NCBI RefSeq assembly: GCF_014204895.1
Contig: NZ_JACHMF010000001.1
Span: 8,866,001 to 8,930,000, forward strand
Direction of reading: 5' to 3'
Source: Paractinoplanes abujensis
GTDB lineage: Bacteria; Actinomycetota; Actinomycetes; Mycobacteriales; Micromonosporaceae
Length of the DNA stretch: 64,000 nt
Part shown: in pieces, positions 8,188 through 16,967 of the stretch
How the letters are laid out: each line of letters starts with the position of its first letter
Numbering within the stretch: position 1 is the stretch's first letter
The notes under the pieces: generated by a model
What the model saw: the letters and a program-made list of their open reading frames with translations, nothing else
Database searches by the model: none
What the model was told of the DNA's origin: nothing
Made by a program: the position numbers and the translations under genes

Positions 8188-9298
8188 GCGTCGGGAAGAG
8201 AAGCAGTGCGAGCAGCATCAGCGGAATCACCACGGTCATGGTGGGAGCGAGGCCGATCCGGTCGGCGACCCCGCCGATCAGGGCCGGGCCGAGCAGAATC
8301 CCGCTGTACGTGAACGTGGTCAGCCGGGAGACCAGGGCTGCGGCCGAGGCGCCGGGCAGCCGCCCGACGGCGCTGAACGTCAGCGGCACCAGCACCGAGG
8401 AACCGAGCCCCGCCAGTGCGAACCCCGCCACGGCCACCCCGGGGTGCGGCGCCAGGACCCCGATCGTGAACCCGCAGGTGGCGATGGCCGCCCCGACCCG
8501 GAACAGCCGGTTGCGATCGGTGAACCGGTCCCCGGCCAGCCGGCCCAAGGCCTGCGCGCCGGTGTAGGCCGTGATCCCCACGGCGGCCAGGCTCAGCGAC
8601 GCGCCGCGTTCCTCGTGCAGGAAGATGCCGCCCCAGCCGAGCGCGGCCCCCTCGCAGATCATCAGCGCGGTCGCGGTCAGACCGAGCAGGACCAGCGGAC
8701 GGCTCCAGCCCGCTCGCGCCGGCGCGGAGGTCTCGGAGCGGCCGCTGTCCGGCAGCCGGCGTGCGGTGATCATTCCCGCGAGCAGCAGGACGGCAGCGGC
8801 CGTGATCAGGTGCACTGTCAGGGAGACGCCGGCGTGGGCCAGCGCGGCTGTGGACAGCGACGCGATGACCGCGCTGATGCTCCAGGCCGCGTGGCAGCCG
8901 TTGAGGATCGGGCGACCCGCCGCGCGTTCGACTGCCACCGCGCTCGCGTTCATCGCCGCGTCGGTGGCGCCGTGCACGCCGCCGAGCACGGCCGCCCCGG
9001 CCAGGTACCAGCGCGGGCCGGGCGCGACGGCCAGGCCGGCCAGCAGCAGAGGCATGACCGCGAGTGCGCAGGCGAGGATCGTACGGGTGCCGATCCTGGC
9101 GGCCAGCGGCCCGACTGCTTGCATGCAGACCAGCGCGGCCAGGGCGAACAACAGCCCGGACAAGCCGAACAGGGCGTCGCTCAGGGCATGGGTGCTTTTG
9201 AACGAAGGGGCGCGCACGATGTAGGTGGACAGCGTCAGGCCGTTGAGGAAGAAAACGGCGGTGACGGCCCATCGGCGGTCCAGTCGGGTGTCGATCAC
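8168..9298 (-). CDS. Major facilitator superfamily transporter
   Basis: This is a 376-residue inner-membrane MFS carrier with about twelve hydrophobic segments in two halves. The first half holds FGLSGLLFALAALVCMQAVGPLAARIGTR, the loop 2-3 motif region. GGVHGATDAAMNASAVAVE in helix 4-5 resembles a subgroup of sugar or drug exporters with an AAMN signature. The substrate cannot be told from the sequence. It is divergent from the HAD gene with an 88-bp gap and converges on EF-Tu. Confidence 0.88.
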   Translation of the reverse strand: MIDTRLDRRWAVTAVFFLNGLTLSTYIVRAPSFKSTHALSDALFGLSGLLFALAALVCMQAVGPLAARIGTRTILACALAVMPLLLAGLAVAPGPRWYLAGAAVLGGVHGATDAAMNASAVAVERAAGRPILNGCHAAWSISAVIASLSTAALAHAGVSLTVHLITAAAVLLLAGMITARRLPDSGRSETSAPARAGWSRPLVLLGLTATALMICEGAALGWGGIFLHEERGASLSLAAVGITAYTGAQALGRLAGDRFTDRNRLFRVGAAIATCGFTIGVLAPHPGVAVAGFALAGLGSSVLVPLTFSAVGRLPGASAAALVSRLTTFTYSGILLGPALIGGVADRIGLAPTMTVVIPLMLLALLLFPTQRGGRP

Positions 9299-9386
9299 GC
9301 GGGCCTCCCGGTCCGAAGACGTAATACATGTCTCCGACGAACGGCGAGACCCCGATCCGGACCGGCGCGGGATCTACAGTTGCCGC

Positions 9387-10001
9387 GTGATGTTGCCGCT
9401 GCCCGAGGGCGAGTTCGACGCGTACCTGTTCGACTGTGACGGCACCATCGCCGATTCGATGCCGATTCACTATCTGGCCTGGCAGCGGGCGCTGGCCGAA
9501 TACGGCGCGACGTTCCCCGAGGAATTGTTCTACGCGTGGGGCGGCCGCACCCCGGTCTCGGTGATCGAGGACCTGAACGAGCAGCAGGGCCTGGCCATGC
9601 CGGTCGACCTGGTCGACGAGCGCCGCGAGCAGGTCTTCCAGCAGTTGCTGCCCGACGTGCGAGCGGTCCCCGAGGTTCTCGAGCACATTCTTTCCTCGTA
9701 CGGGACATTGCCGTTCGCCGTCGTCTCGGGCAGCAGCCGGGAATCGGTGACGGCGTCGCTGAACGCGCTGGGCCTGCTCGACCGGTTCGACGTCATGGTG
9801 TGCGCGGGCGATTACCTGAACGGCAAGCCCGACCCGGAGTGCTTCCTGGCCGCGGCGCGCCTGCTGGGCGTTTCTCCCGGGCGCTGCCTGGTCTTCGAGG
9901 ACACCGATTTCGGGGTGCAAGCGGCCGCGGCGGCCGGGATGGCAGCCGTACGGGTGCCGCCACCGTGGCAGCGGCACCCGTCGGGCGTCAGCTCAGCGTG
10001 A
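9387..10001 (+). CDS. HAD-superfamily phosphatase, beta-phosphoglucomutase-like
   Basis: This is a 204-residue HAD subfamily IA hydrolase. Motif I is LFDCDGTIADSM with the nucleophilic and acid Asp pair, motif II is VVSGSSRES, and the C-terminal part has GKPDPECF and VFEDTDFGVQAAAAAGM. The helical cap between motifs I and II is typical of phosphoglucomutase- or sugar-phosphate-acting members. The start is GTG 9387 or ATG 9390; neither has a strong ribosome site. Its last 14 bases overlap the 3' end of the leftward GH30 gene. Confidence 0.88.
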   Translation: MMLPLPEGEFDAYLFDCDGTIADSMPIHYLAWQRALAEYGATFPEELFYAWGGRTPVSVIEDLNEQQGLAMPVDLVDERREQVFQQLLPDVRAVPEVLEHILSSYGTLPFAVVSGSSRESVTASLNALGLLDRFDVMVCAGDYLNGKPDPECFLAAARLLGVSPGRCLVFEDTDFGVQAAAAAGMAAVRVPPPWQRHPSGVSSA

Positions 10002-12195
10002 GGTAGTCCAGGTTGAAGCCACCGGTCTCGCAATGGACGGTGAGCAGCTGGTCCCCGGCGGCCAGGGTCACCGGCACGTGCACCGACTGGTAGGCGGCCC
10101 ACCCACCCGTGTCCGGCACCGAGACCGTGGCCAGCTTGGCGCCCGCGGCGTCGCGGAACGAGATCGCGTCGGTGGCCACCGCGCCCGTGCCGTTGGCGAC
10201 GCGCAGCTCCAGGTCGTACGTCCCGGCCCGGGCGACGTCGACGCGGTAGCTCAGCCAGTTGCCCGGGGCGGTCCAGCCGACGTTCTTGCCCCCGCTGGCC
10301 CCCGCGTTGCTCTCGACGAAGCTGGCGCCGCCCTCGGTCCAGCCGTTCTGCGCGGCGTACGACTCGGCTTCCACCCGTACACCCACCGGAGCGCCCTTCG
10401 GCTTCACGGTGACCTCGACCGTCACCGTGTCGCGGGCCGCTCCGTCGGTGACGTGGAAAGTGAGCCGCTGGGCTCCCGCGGTGGTTGGCTTGAGCGTGAC
10501 CACACCTGTGGACGCGTCCACCGACACACCTGTGGACAAGTCGGTGGCGTAGTAGGCCAGGCGGTCGCGATCACGGTCGGTGGCCGACAGGCGGAACAGG
10601 GTGGTGGCGTACTGGTCGACTGTCAGCGGCGGGACCTCGCGCAGGATCGGGGCATGGTCGCGGCGGGGCGGGTCGGCCCTCCACTGATAGGTGGCGTACG
10701 CGTTGGCGGGCACAGTGACCAGCTGCGTTTCGTCGCCCAGGACGATACGGACGACCTTCTGGGCCCCGGAGTTGGCCAGGATCGCCGTGAACCGGTCGCC
10801 GTCGCGGTAGACGACGTTGCTCACGCCCGCGGCGGGGGCGCTCGACTCGACGCGGACGTCGCGCGGGCTCAGGTAGCGGGCGAACTGGCCGAGTGGGTAG
10901 AGCTCATCCCGTACGGAGAAGGTCCGGGTCTCGGTGTTGACCTTGACGAGGCGATCGGGCCACTTGGTGGTGCGGCCGACCTCCTCCCAGTCGACGTTGT
11001 TGTCGCGCTTGTCGGTCCAGTGCAGTGTGCCGCCGGTCTGGTCGGTGGCCTGCGCCCACAGGGTGTAGCTGCTTGCGTTCAGCCGGAAGTAGCTGAGCAC
11101 CGTGGCCGGGTTGAGGTCGCTCGTCTCGGTCATGTGCACAGGCTTGCCGAACTGTTGATAAGCGTCGCGCATGACTGCCGGGTCACCCCAGTACGGGTGG
11201 AACGCGATCGCGTCAGCCGCCTGCCGGGTCTTCGGGTCGTTGAAGATCCGGTAGTAGTTCTTGGTGGCCGTGCTGTTCGGGTCGCGCCAGTCCCAGAAGT
11301 TGAAGTCGTGCACGTAGAGCTGGGCTTTCACGTGGGACCGGCGGAACTCACGCTTGATCGCGACGGCCAGCTTCTGCTGCTGCTCGACGCTGATGTCCAT
11401 GGCCGGGTAGACGACGTCCATGCCCGGCTCGTTGAGCATCGTGATCGCGTCAATGGTGATTCCATGTTGACGCATTGACTGGATGTACTTGACGTAATAG
11501 CGCGCGAACACGTCGATGCAGTCGTCCCGCAGCCGGCCGACCTGGTAATGCTCGGTCGTGCTGCCCGGCTTGAGCGCCACCTCACCGGTGAACCGGTTGT
11601 TGGTCTTCATCCAGGCCGGCGCGCTCCAGGCCGACGCGAAGAACGTGGCCTGCGGGTTGTACTTCTGGATCAGCTTGATCGTGTCGACCATGTGCAGGTC
11701 GATGTCGCGCTGGATCGAGAAGTACTTGAGCTCGAAGTCCTCGGTCACCCCCGGCGGCAACTCGTCGTACGACCAGAAAGGCAGATGCTCGATCAGGTCG
11801 GGGCTGCCGATGGTCAGCCGGAACCGGTCGAACCCGGCCCCCTCCCTGGGGTCGACCAGGAGCTTGACGGCCCTCTCACGCTCGGCCGGGGTCAGCTTCC
11901 ACAGGTTGGAGACGCTGGTCTCGTCGATCGAGAACCCGATGCCGCTGTAATGCTGCCGCTGCTGAGACGGGTCGACCACCACCGTGGCATCGGGTTGCGC
12001 GCCGCGCGGGGTGGTGGGCAGCGGGGCCCAGGCGTCAGCCGCGCCGGTCGAGTAGCTGCCGGTCACCCGCGGCTTGGCTGCGCCGGCCGCCGGGCCGTCG
12101 CCCCGCTGAGTTCCGGCCGCCGTTGCGGGCTGCCCGGCCAGCAGGGTTATCGCCGTCGACGCCACGGCCAGCGCCGCGGTCATGGATCGCTTCAC
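9988..12195 (-). CDS. Secreted GH30 glycosidase with Ig-like domain and CBM6
   Basis: This is a 735-residue exported enzyme. An N-terminal signal peptide ends near PATAAG. A GH30 (beta/alpha)8 and side beta domain follows, with GIGFSIDETSVSNL at the start, acid/base Glu in MLNEPG at about residue 256 and nucleophile Glu in HMTETSD at about residue 357. A cadherin/dystroglycan-like Ig domain comes next, then a C-terminal CBM6 (VEAESYAAQNGW to NLDYLTLS). GH30 enzymes cleave beta-1,6-glucan, glucosylceramide or xylan; which applies is not visible. It starts with GTG 12195 preceded by GGGGGAG. A small palindrome at 12210-12229 may be its operator. Confidence 0.92.
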   Translation of the reverse strand: MKRSMTAALAVASTAITLLAGQPATAAGTQRGDGPAAGAAKPRVTGSYSTGAADAWAPLPTTPRGAQPDATVVVDPSQQRQHYSGIGFSIDETSVSNLWKLTPAERERAVKLLVDPREGAGFDRFRLTIGSPDLIEHLPFWSYDELPPGVTEDFELKYFSIQRDIDLHMVDTIKLIQKYNPQATFFASAWSAPAWMKTNNRFTGEVALKPGSTTEHYQVGRLRDDCIDVFARYYVKYIQSMRQHGITIDAITMLNEPGMDVVYPAMDISVEQQQKLAVAIKREFRRSHVKAQLYVHDFNFWDWRDPNSTATKNYYRIFNDPKTRQAADAIAFHPYWGDPAVMRDAYQQFGKPVHMTETSDLNPATVLSYFRLNASSYTLWAQATDQTGGTLHWTDKRDNNVDWEEVGRTTKWPDRLVKVNTETRTFSVRDELYPLGQFARYLSPRDVRVESSAPAAGVSNVVYRDGDRFTAILANSGAQKVVRIVLGDETQLVTVPANAYATYQWRADPPRRDHAPILREVPPLTVDQYATTLFRLSATDRDRDRLAYYATDLSTGVSVDASTGVVTLKPTTAGAQRLTFHVTDGAARDTVTVEVTVKPKGAPVGVRVEAESYAAQNGWTEGGASFVESNAGASGGKNVGWTAPGNWLSYRVDVARAGTYDLELRVANGTGAVATDAISFRDAAGAKLATVSVPDTGGWAAYQSVHVPVTLAAGDQLLTVHCETGGFNLDYLTLS

Positions 12196-12209
12196 CAGGT
12201 CTCCCCCAG

Positions 12210-12229
12210 AGATAGATCAATCGCTATCT
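12210..12229. promoter_or_regulatory. Short dyad upstream of the GH30 gene
   Basis: AGATAG (12210-12215) and CTATCT (12224-12229) form an inverted repeat with an 8-bp centre, 15 bp before the GH30 start. The surrounding DNA is unusually AT-rich for the window, as expected of a promoter. No regulator is assigned. Confidence 0.4.
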
Positions 12230-12280
12230 GCCAGGAGAGTTTATTGATACCTTTAACTAACACGCAACGCCGTCGAAACG

Positions 12281-12311
12281 CTCCCTCCCTCCCTCCCTCC
12301 CTCCCTCCCTC
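12281..12311. repeat. CTCC tetranucleotide microsatellite
   Basis: CTCC is repeated without interruption almost eight times. It lies about 86 bp upstream of the GH30 start, outside any gene, so copy-number change could alter promoter spacing but not a protein. Confidence 0.95.
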
Positions 12312-12384
12312 GCGAGCGGCCCGTCCGGCCACCGTGGACTATCGAGGCGGACATCCTCGGACTCCTTGCGCGGACATCCCCGAA

Positions 12385-13200
12385 GTTGACCGCGCAGCCA
12401 CCGCGTCCTGCGCCCGCCGGCGTCCGCGGGTCTCGCCGCGGCTGCGTCCGCGTCTCTCGCCTACGCTTGCGCCTGCACCCTTGCCTGCGGCTGCGCCTCT
12501 CGTGCACGCCGGTGTCGTCGCCTGGGCCTGTGCTTCTCGTGCACGCCGGTGTCCTTGCCCTGGGGCTGCGCCTCTCGTCTACGCCTGGGCCTGCGCCTCT
12601 CGTGCACGCCCGTTTCCTCGCCGGTGCCTGCGTCTCTTGCCGCGCCCGGGAGGCCGTCGTCGAACAGGCTCTACTCCTGCGCTTCGCCCTATGCTGACGC
12701 TGCAGGTCGGGTGTTGCGCCCCAACTGCACCCTGGTGCTCACCCTGTGACGGCGTCCGGTGGCCCGCCTGCGCACGTCGATATTCGATATTGCATGTAGC
12801 TCTAACCCGCGCCGTGTGTCGGCGTCCGGGTGTTTGCGCATCGCGCCGAGGACCTCGAAGCGCGCGCTGTGTCGGTGTTCGGTGTGGGGCCTCACGTCGG
12901 CATCGCGTAGTTCGTTCCGCGCGCTGTGCCGGCGTTGGGCCTTGGAACTCATGCCGCGCTGTGCCGGCGTTCCGTATCGCGCGTAGCTGGTGCCCTGCGC
13001 CGTGTCGGTGATCGGTGTTGTGCGTAGCTCGTGCCACGCGCCCGGGTCGGCGTCCGAATGGTGCACGTTGCGGCGGGCCTCGAAGCTCGTGCCGAGCGCC
13101 GTGTCGGTGTTCGCGGTTGGCCGTTGCGTCGGCGTCTCGCAGTTCGTGCCCACGCCGGTTGGCGTGCGGTGTTGCGGGCTGCCGTATTTGCGGCGCGTCC
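12385..13200. repeat. Degenerate repeat-rich spacer
   Basis: This stretch has no convincing gene. The left part (12480-12660) repeats a CCTCTCGTGCACGCCGGTGT-like unit every 37-39 bp. The right part (12810-13170) repeats a GTGTCGGCGTTCGG core and a CGTAGCTCGTGCC core at irregular spacings of roughly 27-66 bp. Long open frames exist on both strands, but they encode low-complexity Arg/Ala-rich sequence and follow the repeats. Confidence 0.75.
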
Positions 13201-13245
13201 GGGCTCGCCCCGTGGGGCGGACCCGGGCGCGGTTGAGCCGTGTGG

Positions 13246-13476
13246 TCAGCGGGCGAGAGCGAGGCCCTGCTTGTCGGAGAACTTGCCGATGATGATCATG
13301 ATGAAGTCGATAAGCGCCCAGACGCCGAAGCCGCCCAGGGTGACCAGCATGAGCAGGCCGGTCCCGATCTTTCCGACGTAGAAGCGGTGGGCGCCGATCA
13401 CGCCGAGGAAGAAGCTGAGCAGCAGGGCGACAACCCAGGACTTCTGGCCGGTCGCAGCAGTGGTCGTGGCAGTCAT
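13246..13476 (-). CDS. TM2 domain membrane protein
   Basis: This is a 76-residue protein with the TM2 fold: two membrane helices (VVALLLSFFLGVIGAHRFYV and GFGVWALIDFIMIIIGKF) joined by a short turn, with the signature GAHRFYVGK and the downstream D in ALIDF. TM2 proteins are small membrane proteins of unclear role. The open frame extends far upstream, but residues before MTATTTAA are not protein-like, so I start at ATG 13476. It sits alone next to the repeat spacer. Confidence 0.85.
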   Translation of the reverse strand: MTATTTAATGQKSWVVALLLSFFLGVIGAHRFYVGKIGTGLLMLVTLGGFGVWALIDFIMIIIGKFSDKQGLALAR

Positions 13477-13847
13477 ATCTATGTCCGTTCTGAGGGTCGG
13501 CTTGAAAAGCTGCCGCACCATAGCGAACGCCGCTGTCTGTCCACAACGGCAGGTCAGCCGCGGTTTGAGGCCCTCACCGATGGGTGATGCATCGTCGTGC
13601 TGAGGAACCGGTCGGCGCGGGAGACGGTCACAGCAGCACCGCCTCGACGGCCGAGTCAGCCAGGCGCGCAGGAATTGGCCGGCGGTGGGAGATGGCCGTG
13701 CGCTCGGGGTCGCCAATGGGCGCAGATGGCCGTGTGCTGGGGAGTGTCCAGCGGCGGGGGTGTGGTCACCCGCTGAGGTTTGAGCGACCGGCCGGGGACG
13801 GCGCGAATATTTCGAGAACGTGACAAGACATCGATGGCTTGCGATGA

Positions 13848-13861
13848 TGGGAGCGCTCCCA
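13848..13861. promoter_or_regulatory. CelR/CebR-type operator
   Basis: TGGGAGCGCTCCCA is a perfect 14-bp palindrome identical to the operator known for actinobacterial cellobiose-responsive LacI regulators (CelR, CebR). It lies 79 bp upstream of the secreted GH5 cellulase gene. The 463-bp gap 13477-13939 holds nothing else I can support. The cognate regulator is not obviously in this window, since the LacI gene at 50152 sits by a different box. Confidence 0.85.
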
Positions 13862-13939
13862 GCGGATGGGAGGTGGCGCTGGGCGGGGATGACGGTTTGT
13901 CCGACGGCGGCAGCGCCTGGGATTGACGAGAGGGTGACC

Positions 13940-15553
13940 ATGTCATCGAGATTGAGGAAGGCCGGGCTCGCGTTCCTCGCCGCGACCGTGGCCTTCGCCG
14001 GCACGTACGGCGTGACCAGGTCCGCCTCGGCGGACGCAGTGGCCCAGTTGAACGCGTCGCAGCTGGTGGCCGACATGGGTGCCGGCTGGAACCTGGGCAA
14101 CTCGCTGGAGGCCAACAACAACGGCATCCCCGGCGAGACGGCCTGGGGCAACCCGGTGGTGACCCAGGCGCTCATCGACCGGGTGCGCGCGTCGGGTTTC
14201 AAGACGATCCGGATTCCGGTCTCGTATCTCGGCAACATCGGGGCCGGCCCGAACTACACGGTGAACGCGGCCTGGCTGAACCGGATCCAGGAGGTCGTCG
14301 ACTACGCCCACAGCCGCGGGCTGTACGTGCTGATCAACATGCACGGTGACGGCTACAAGACCGTCACGGGGTCGTGGCTCATCTGCGACGCGGCCGACCA
14401 GACCACGATCAGGGACAAGTATCAGAAGGTCTGGCAGCAGGTGGCGACCAAGTTCCAGAGCTACAACGACCATCTGATCTTCGAGTCGATGAACGAGAAC
14501 TTCGACGGCCAGTACGGCAACCCGACTCAGCCGTGCTACTCGAACATCAACGCGTACAACCAGATCTTTGTGGACACCGTACGGCGGACCGGTGGCAACA
14601 ACGCGGCGCGCTGGCTGCTGACGCCCGGCTGGAACACGAACATCGACCACACGGTGGGCAGCGGCTTCGTGCTCCCGACCGACCAGTACAGGTCGTCCAC
14701 CATCCCCGCCAACGAGCAGCGGATCATGATCTCCGTCCACTACTACGACCCGTGGGACTTCGCGGGTCAGGAGGACGGCACCATCACGCAGTGGGGGCCG
14801 GGCGCGACCAACCCGGCCAAGAAGTCGACGTGGGGTCAGGAAGACTTCATGGACGGCCAGTTGAAGAAGGTGTACGACAAGTTCGTTTCGCGCGGCTATC
14901 CGGTGTTCGTCGGTGAGTACGGCTCGATCGACAAGACGACGTACGACTCCACGAACAACCGCTACCGTGCGGATTACGCGCGCACCCTGGTCGCCACGGC
15001 CAAGAAGTACGGCGCGGCCACCGCCTACTGGGACAACGGCTGGAACGGGCAGCACGGTTTCGGCCTGTTCAACCGCAGCTCCGCCACGGTGACCCAGCAG
15101 GGCATCATCGACGCCATCATGGGCGCCGTCGGTGGCACCCCACCCACCACGCCGCCCGCGACCACACCCCCGGCGACGACTCCGCCGCCCACCACACCCC
15201 CGGCGACCACCCCGCCCGCCACCACCCCGCCTGCGGGTAACGGGGCCTGCCGGATCAGCAGCACGGTCAGCGCCTGGAACTCCGGCCTGACCAACTCCAT
15301 CACGATCACCAACACGGGCACCGCCGCCGTCAACGGCTGGTCGTTGGCCTTCACCCTGGCCGCCGGGCAGACCATCGTCGGCGGGTGGAACGCCGCCTAC
15401 GCGCCGTCCAGCGGCACGGTGACCGCGACCAACGTCAGCTACAACGGCACGCTGGCGCCGGGTGCCTCGACGAGCATCGGCTACCAGGCCAACCACACGG
15501 GCAACGCCGCCGCCCCGACGGGCTTCCGGCTCAACGGCGTCACCTGCAACTGA
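13940..15553 (+). CDS. Secreted GH5 endoglucanase with CBM2
   Basis: This is a 537-residue exported cellulase. The signal peptide ends near SASADA. A GH5 TIM barrel follows with MGAGWNLGNSLEA, IRIPVSY, acid/base Glu in SMNEN (about 186), HYYDPWDF and nucleophile Glu in VGEYGS (about 326). A Thr/Pro linker (PPATTPPATTPP-type) joins it to a C-terminal CBM2 with its Cys pair (GACRIS and VTCN) and surface Trp residues. The ATG at 13940 has GAGAGGG just before it. The perfect CelR/CebR box upstream implies induction by cellobiose and repression otherwise. Confidence 0.94.
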   Translation: MSSRLRKAGLAFLAATVAFAGTYGVTRSASADAVAQLNASQLVADMGAGWNLGNSLEANNNGIPGETAWGNPVVTQALIDRVRASGFKTIRIPVSYLGNIGAGPNYTVNAAWLNRIQEVVDYAHSRGLYVLINMHGDGYKTVTGSWLICDAADQTTIRDKYQKVWQQVATKFQSYNDHLIFESMNENFDGQYGNPTQPCYSNINAYNQIFVDTVRRTGGNNAARWLLTPGWNTNIDHTVGSGFVLPTDQYRSSTIPANEQRIMISVHYYDPWDFAGQEDGTITQWGPGATNPAKKSTWGQEDFMDGQLKKVYDKFVSRGYPVFVGEYGSIDKTTYDSTNNRYRADYARTLVATAKKYGAATAYWDNGWNGQHGFGLFNRSSATVTQQGIIDAIMGAVGGTPPTTPPATTPPATTPPPTTPPATTPPATTPPAGNGACRISSTVSAWNSGLTNSITITNTGTAAVNGWSLAFTLAAGQTIVGGWNAAYAPSSGTVTATNVSYNGTLAPGASTSIGYQANHTGNAAAPTGFRLNGVTCN

Positions 15554-15561
15554 CCTCGTCA

Positions 15562-15609
15562 CCCCACCGAGAAAATCTGGTGTCCAGAACCTAGACTTTC
15601 TCGGTGGGG
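15562..15609 (+). terminator. Terminator after the GH5 gene
   Basis: CCCCACCGAGAAA (15562-15574) pairs perfectly with TTTCTCGGTGGGG (15597-15609), a 13-bp stem with a 22-nt loop, starting 8 bp after the cellulase stop codon. Confidence 0.82.
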
Positions 15610-16040
15610 GCAGGTAACGTTGCCTCCGTTAATGCAGATATCGGGATAAAACGCCGATAAGCGGACCGAGCGTCAAGCAGGGCCCGGATCACTCCGTGGC
15701 TCGCCCGGCCGCCGCGGTGGAAGCCTCACCGCGAGCAAGGTAAGTACGAGCAAGGAAGGCAAGACCCGAGGAAGAGCACGACAAGACCTTGACGTCATTC
15801 CAGGTCAGGGCAACCGCAGGCGGGGCCGATGCAGGTTCGGGGCTCAGCCTGAAGCAACAGGGTGCGGGGGCCATGAAGTCGCGTGGGCTCCGGCACCGGC
15901 AGTCAAGTGAAGAGAAACAGAGGAAAGGGAGGGCTGAACACCGTTGGATCGCCCGCCGCCAGGACGTTGTCCGAGTCGCGCGGTGGACACCGTAGTCCCA
16001 TCGAATGAGAGGTGGTCTCCGGTCACGCTTATGCGATCCT

Positions 16041-16155
16041 CGCACCCCATATCGCCCATAGCGATGCGGTGCGGAAAAGAGAACCCGGCGAACCTGCCGG
16101 TAGATGGTGGTTTCAACCTGTAATCCCGGGCCCCGGCGCGTCAGCGCCGGGGCCC
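16041..16155 (+). promoter_or_regulatory. Structured leader or small RNA before the MerR-like gene
   Basis: The spacer 15610-16172 has no credible ORF, but its last 115 bp is densely foldable. CGCACC/GGTGCG with inner ATCGC/GCGAT forms a hairpin at 16041-16073. CCGGC/GCCGG follows at 16085-16100 and GGTT/AACC at 16109-16118. A perfect 12-bp stem GGGCCCCGGCGC/GCGCCGGGGCCC with GTCA loop closes it at 16128-16155, 17 bp before the next start codon. It could be a riboswitch or attenuator, or a separate small RNA with its own terminator. I do not match it to a known family. Confidence 0.5.
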
Positions 16156-16172
16156 TCGTCATGGAGAAATGT

Positions 16173-16478
16173 ATGGCCCAGTCCGAGGACATGCTCGGCG
16201 ACGACGACTATCCCGCCTACACCATGGGCCGCGCCGCGGAGATCGTGGGCGCCTCGCAGGATTTTCTGCGCCGCCTCGACGAGGCCAAACTGTTCACCCC
16301 GTTCCGCTCGGCCGGCGGCCACCGCCGATACTCCCGCTATCAGCTGCGACTCGCCGTACGGGCCCGGGAGATGGTCGACCAGGGCACCGCGCTCGAGTCC
16401 GCCTGCCGGATCATCATCCTCGAGGACCAGCTCGAGGAGGCTCTCGAGCTCAACCGCAAACTTCAGGGCGGCGAGTAG
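16173..16478 (+). CDS. MerR-like helix-turn-helix regulator
   Basis: This is a 101-residue small DNA-binding protein. YTMGRAAEIVGASQDFLRRLDEAKLFTP is a MerR-type winged helix, and GGHRRYSRYQLRLAVRAREMVDQG completes the wing. The short C-terminal coil IILEDQLEEALELNRKL replaces the usual effector domain, so it likely acts without a ligand pocket. Similar one-domain proteins are widespread in actinobacteria. GGAGA at 16163-16167 supports ATG 16173 over ATG 16161. The structured leader just upstream suggests RNA-level control. Confidence 0.85.
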   Translation: MAQSEDMLGDDDYPAYTMGRAAEIVGASQDFLRRLDEAKLFTPFRSAGGHRRYSRYQLRLAVRAREMVDQGTALESACRIIILEDQLEEALELNRKLQGGE

Positions 16479-16505
16479 GGCGAAGGCCGTCGGCCACGAA
16501 CCCCC

Positions 16506-16532
16506 CCCCCGGCGGGGTGTGGCCGCCGGGGG
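16506..16532 (+). terminator. Terminator after the MerR-like gene
   Basis: CCCCCGGCGG (16506-16515) pairs perfectly with CCGCCGGGGG (16523-16532) across a 7-nt loop. A run of ten C bases begins at 16501, a likely spot for sequencing or replication slippage. Confidence 0.75.
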
Positions 16533-16566
16533 TCAGGGCGCCAATGAGGGTGGCGGGGGCTGACGG

Positions 16567-16926
16567 TCAGGCGTCCAGGTCGCGCTCGCGGATGGCGGTG
16601 GTCAGGGACTTCAGGAACGCGGGGTTGTCGTCGGGGGCCACGAACACCGGGCGTGCCCGCAGGGGGACGGCGGTGACCGGGCGGCCCTTGACGAACCACG
16701 CGATCGCCCCGATCGGGGAGATCAGCAGGATGGCGAACATCCACGCCGCCCAAGGTGCGGTGCGGATGGCGCTCTCGTCGGCGCGGAGGCAGTCGACCAG
16801 GGCGATGAGCACCAGCGCGACGTCGAGCATCAACAGCAGAGCGATTACCTGAGCCATGACGAAGACGATCCTGGTCGTCGGCGTGATCCAGCGGTCCCGG
16901 ACGGGTGCGTTTAGGGAGGTGCGCAT
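16567..16926 (-). CDS. Small PLDc_N-domain membrane protein
   Basis: This is a protein of up to 119 residues with two membrane helices around VALVLIALVDCLRADE and WAAWMFAILLISPIGAIAWF, ending in a short cytoplasmic tail. The pattern, including the closing W(F/Y)xxxGRP, matches the PLDc_N segment found at the start of cardiolipin synthases but here as a stand-alone protein. Function is unknown. The start could be ATG 16926 or ATG 16857; neither has a clear ribosome site. Confidence 0.75.
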   Translation of the reverse strand: MRTSLNAPVRDRWITPTTRIVFVMAQVIALLLMLDVALVLIALVDCLRADESAIRTAPWAAWMFAILLISPIGAIAWFVKGRPVTAVPLRARPVFVAPDDNPAFLKSLTTAIRERDLDA

Positions 16927-16967
16927 CCAGCGGAGGCGCACCCGCCCGGGAGGAACTCTGACGGTGG

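Noticed and set aside
12689..13546. Leftward ORF of 285 residues covering the repeat field and the TM2 gene
   Set aside because: Only the part after MTATTTAA (from 13476) is protein-like, and in another frame; the rest follows degenerate repeats.
13584..13823. 79-residue ORF upstream of the cellulase
   Set aside because: Low-complexity composition, no ribosome site, and it overlaps the promoter region with the CelR/CebR box.
15689..16192. 167-residue leftward ORF opposite the structured leader
   Set aside because: Arg/Ser-rich random composition with no domain; the hairpins on the other strand explain the region better.
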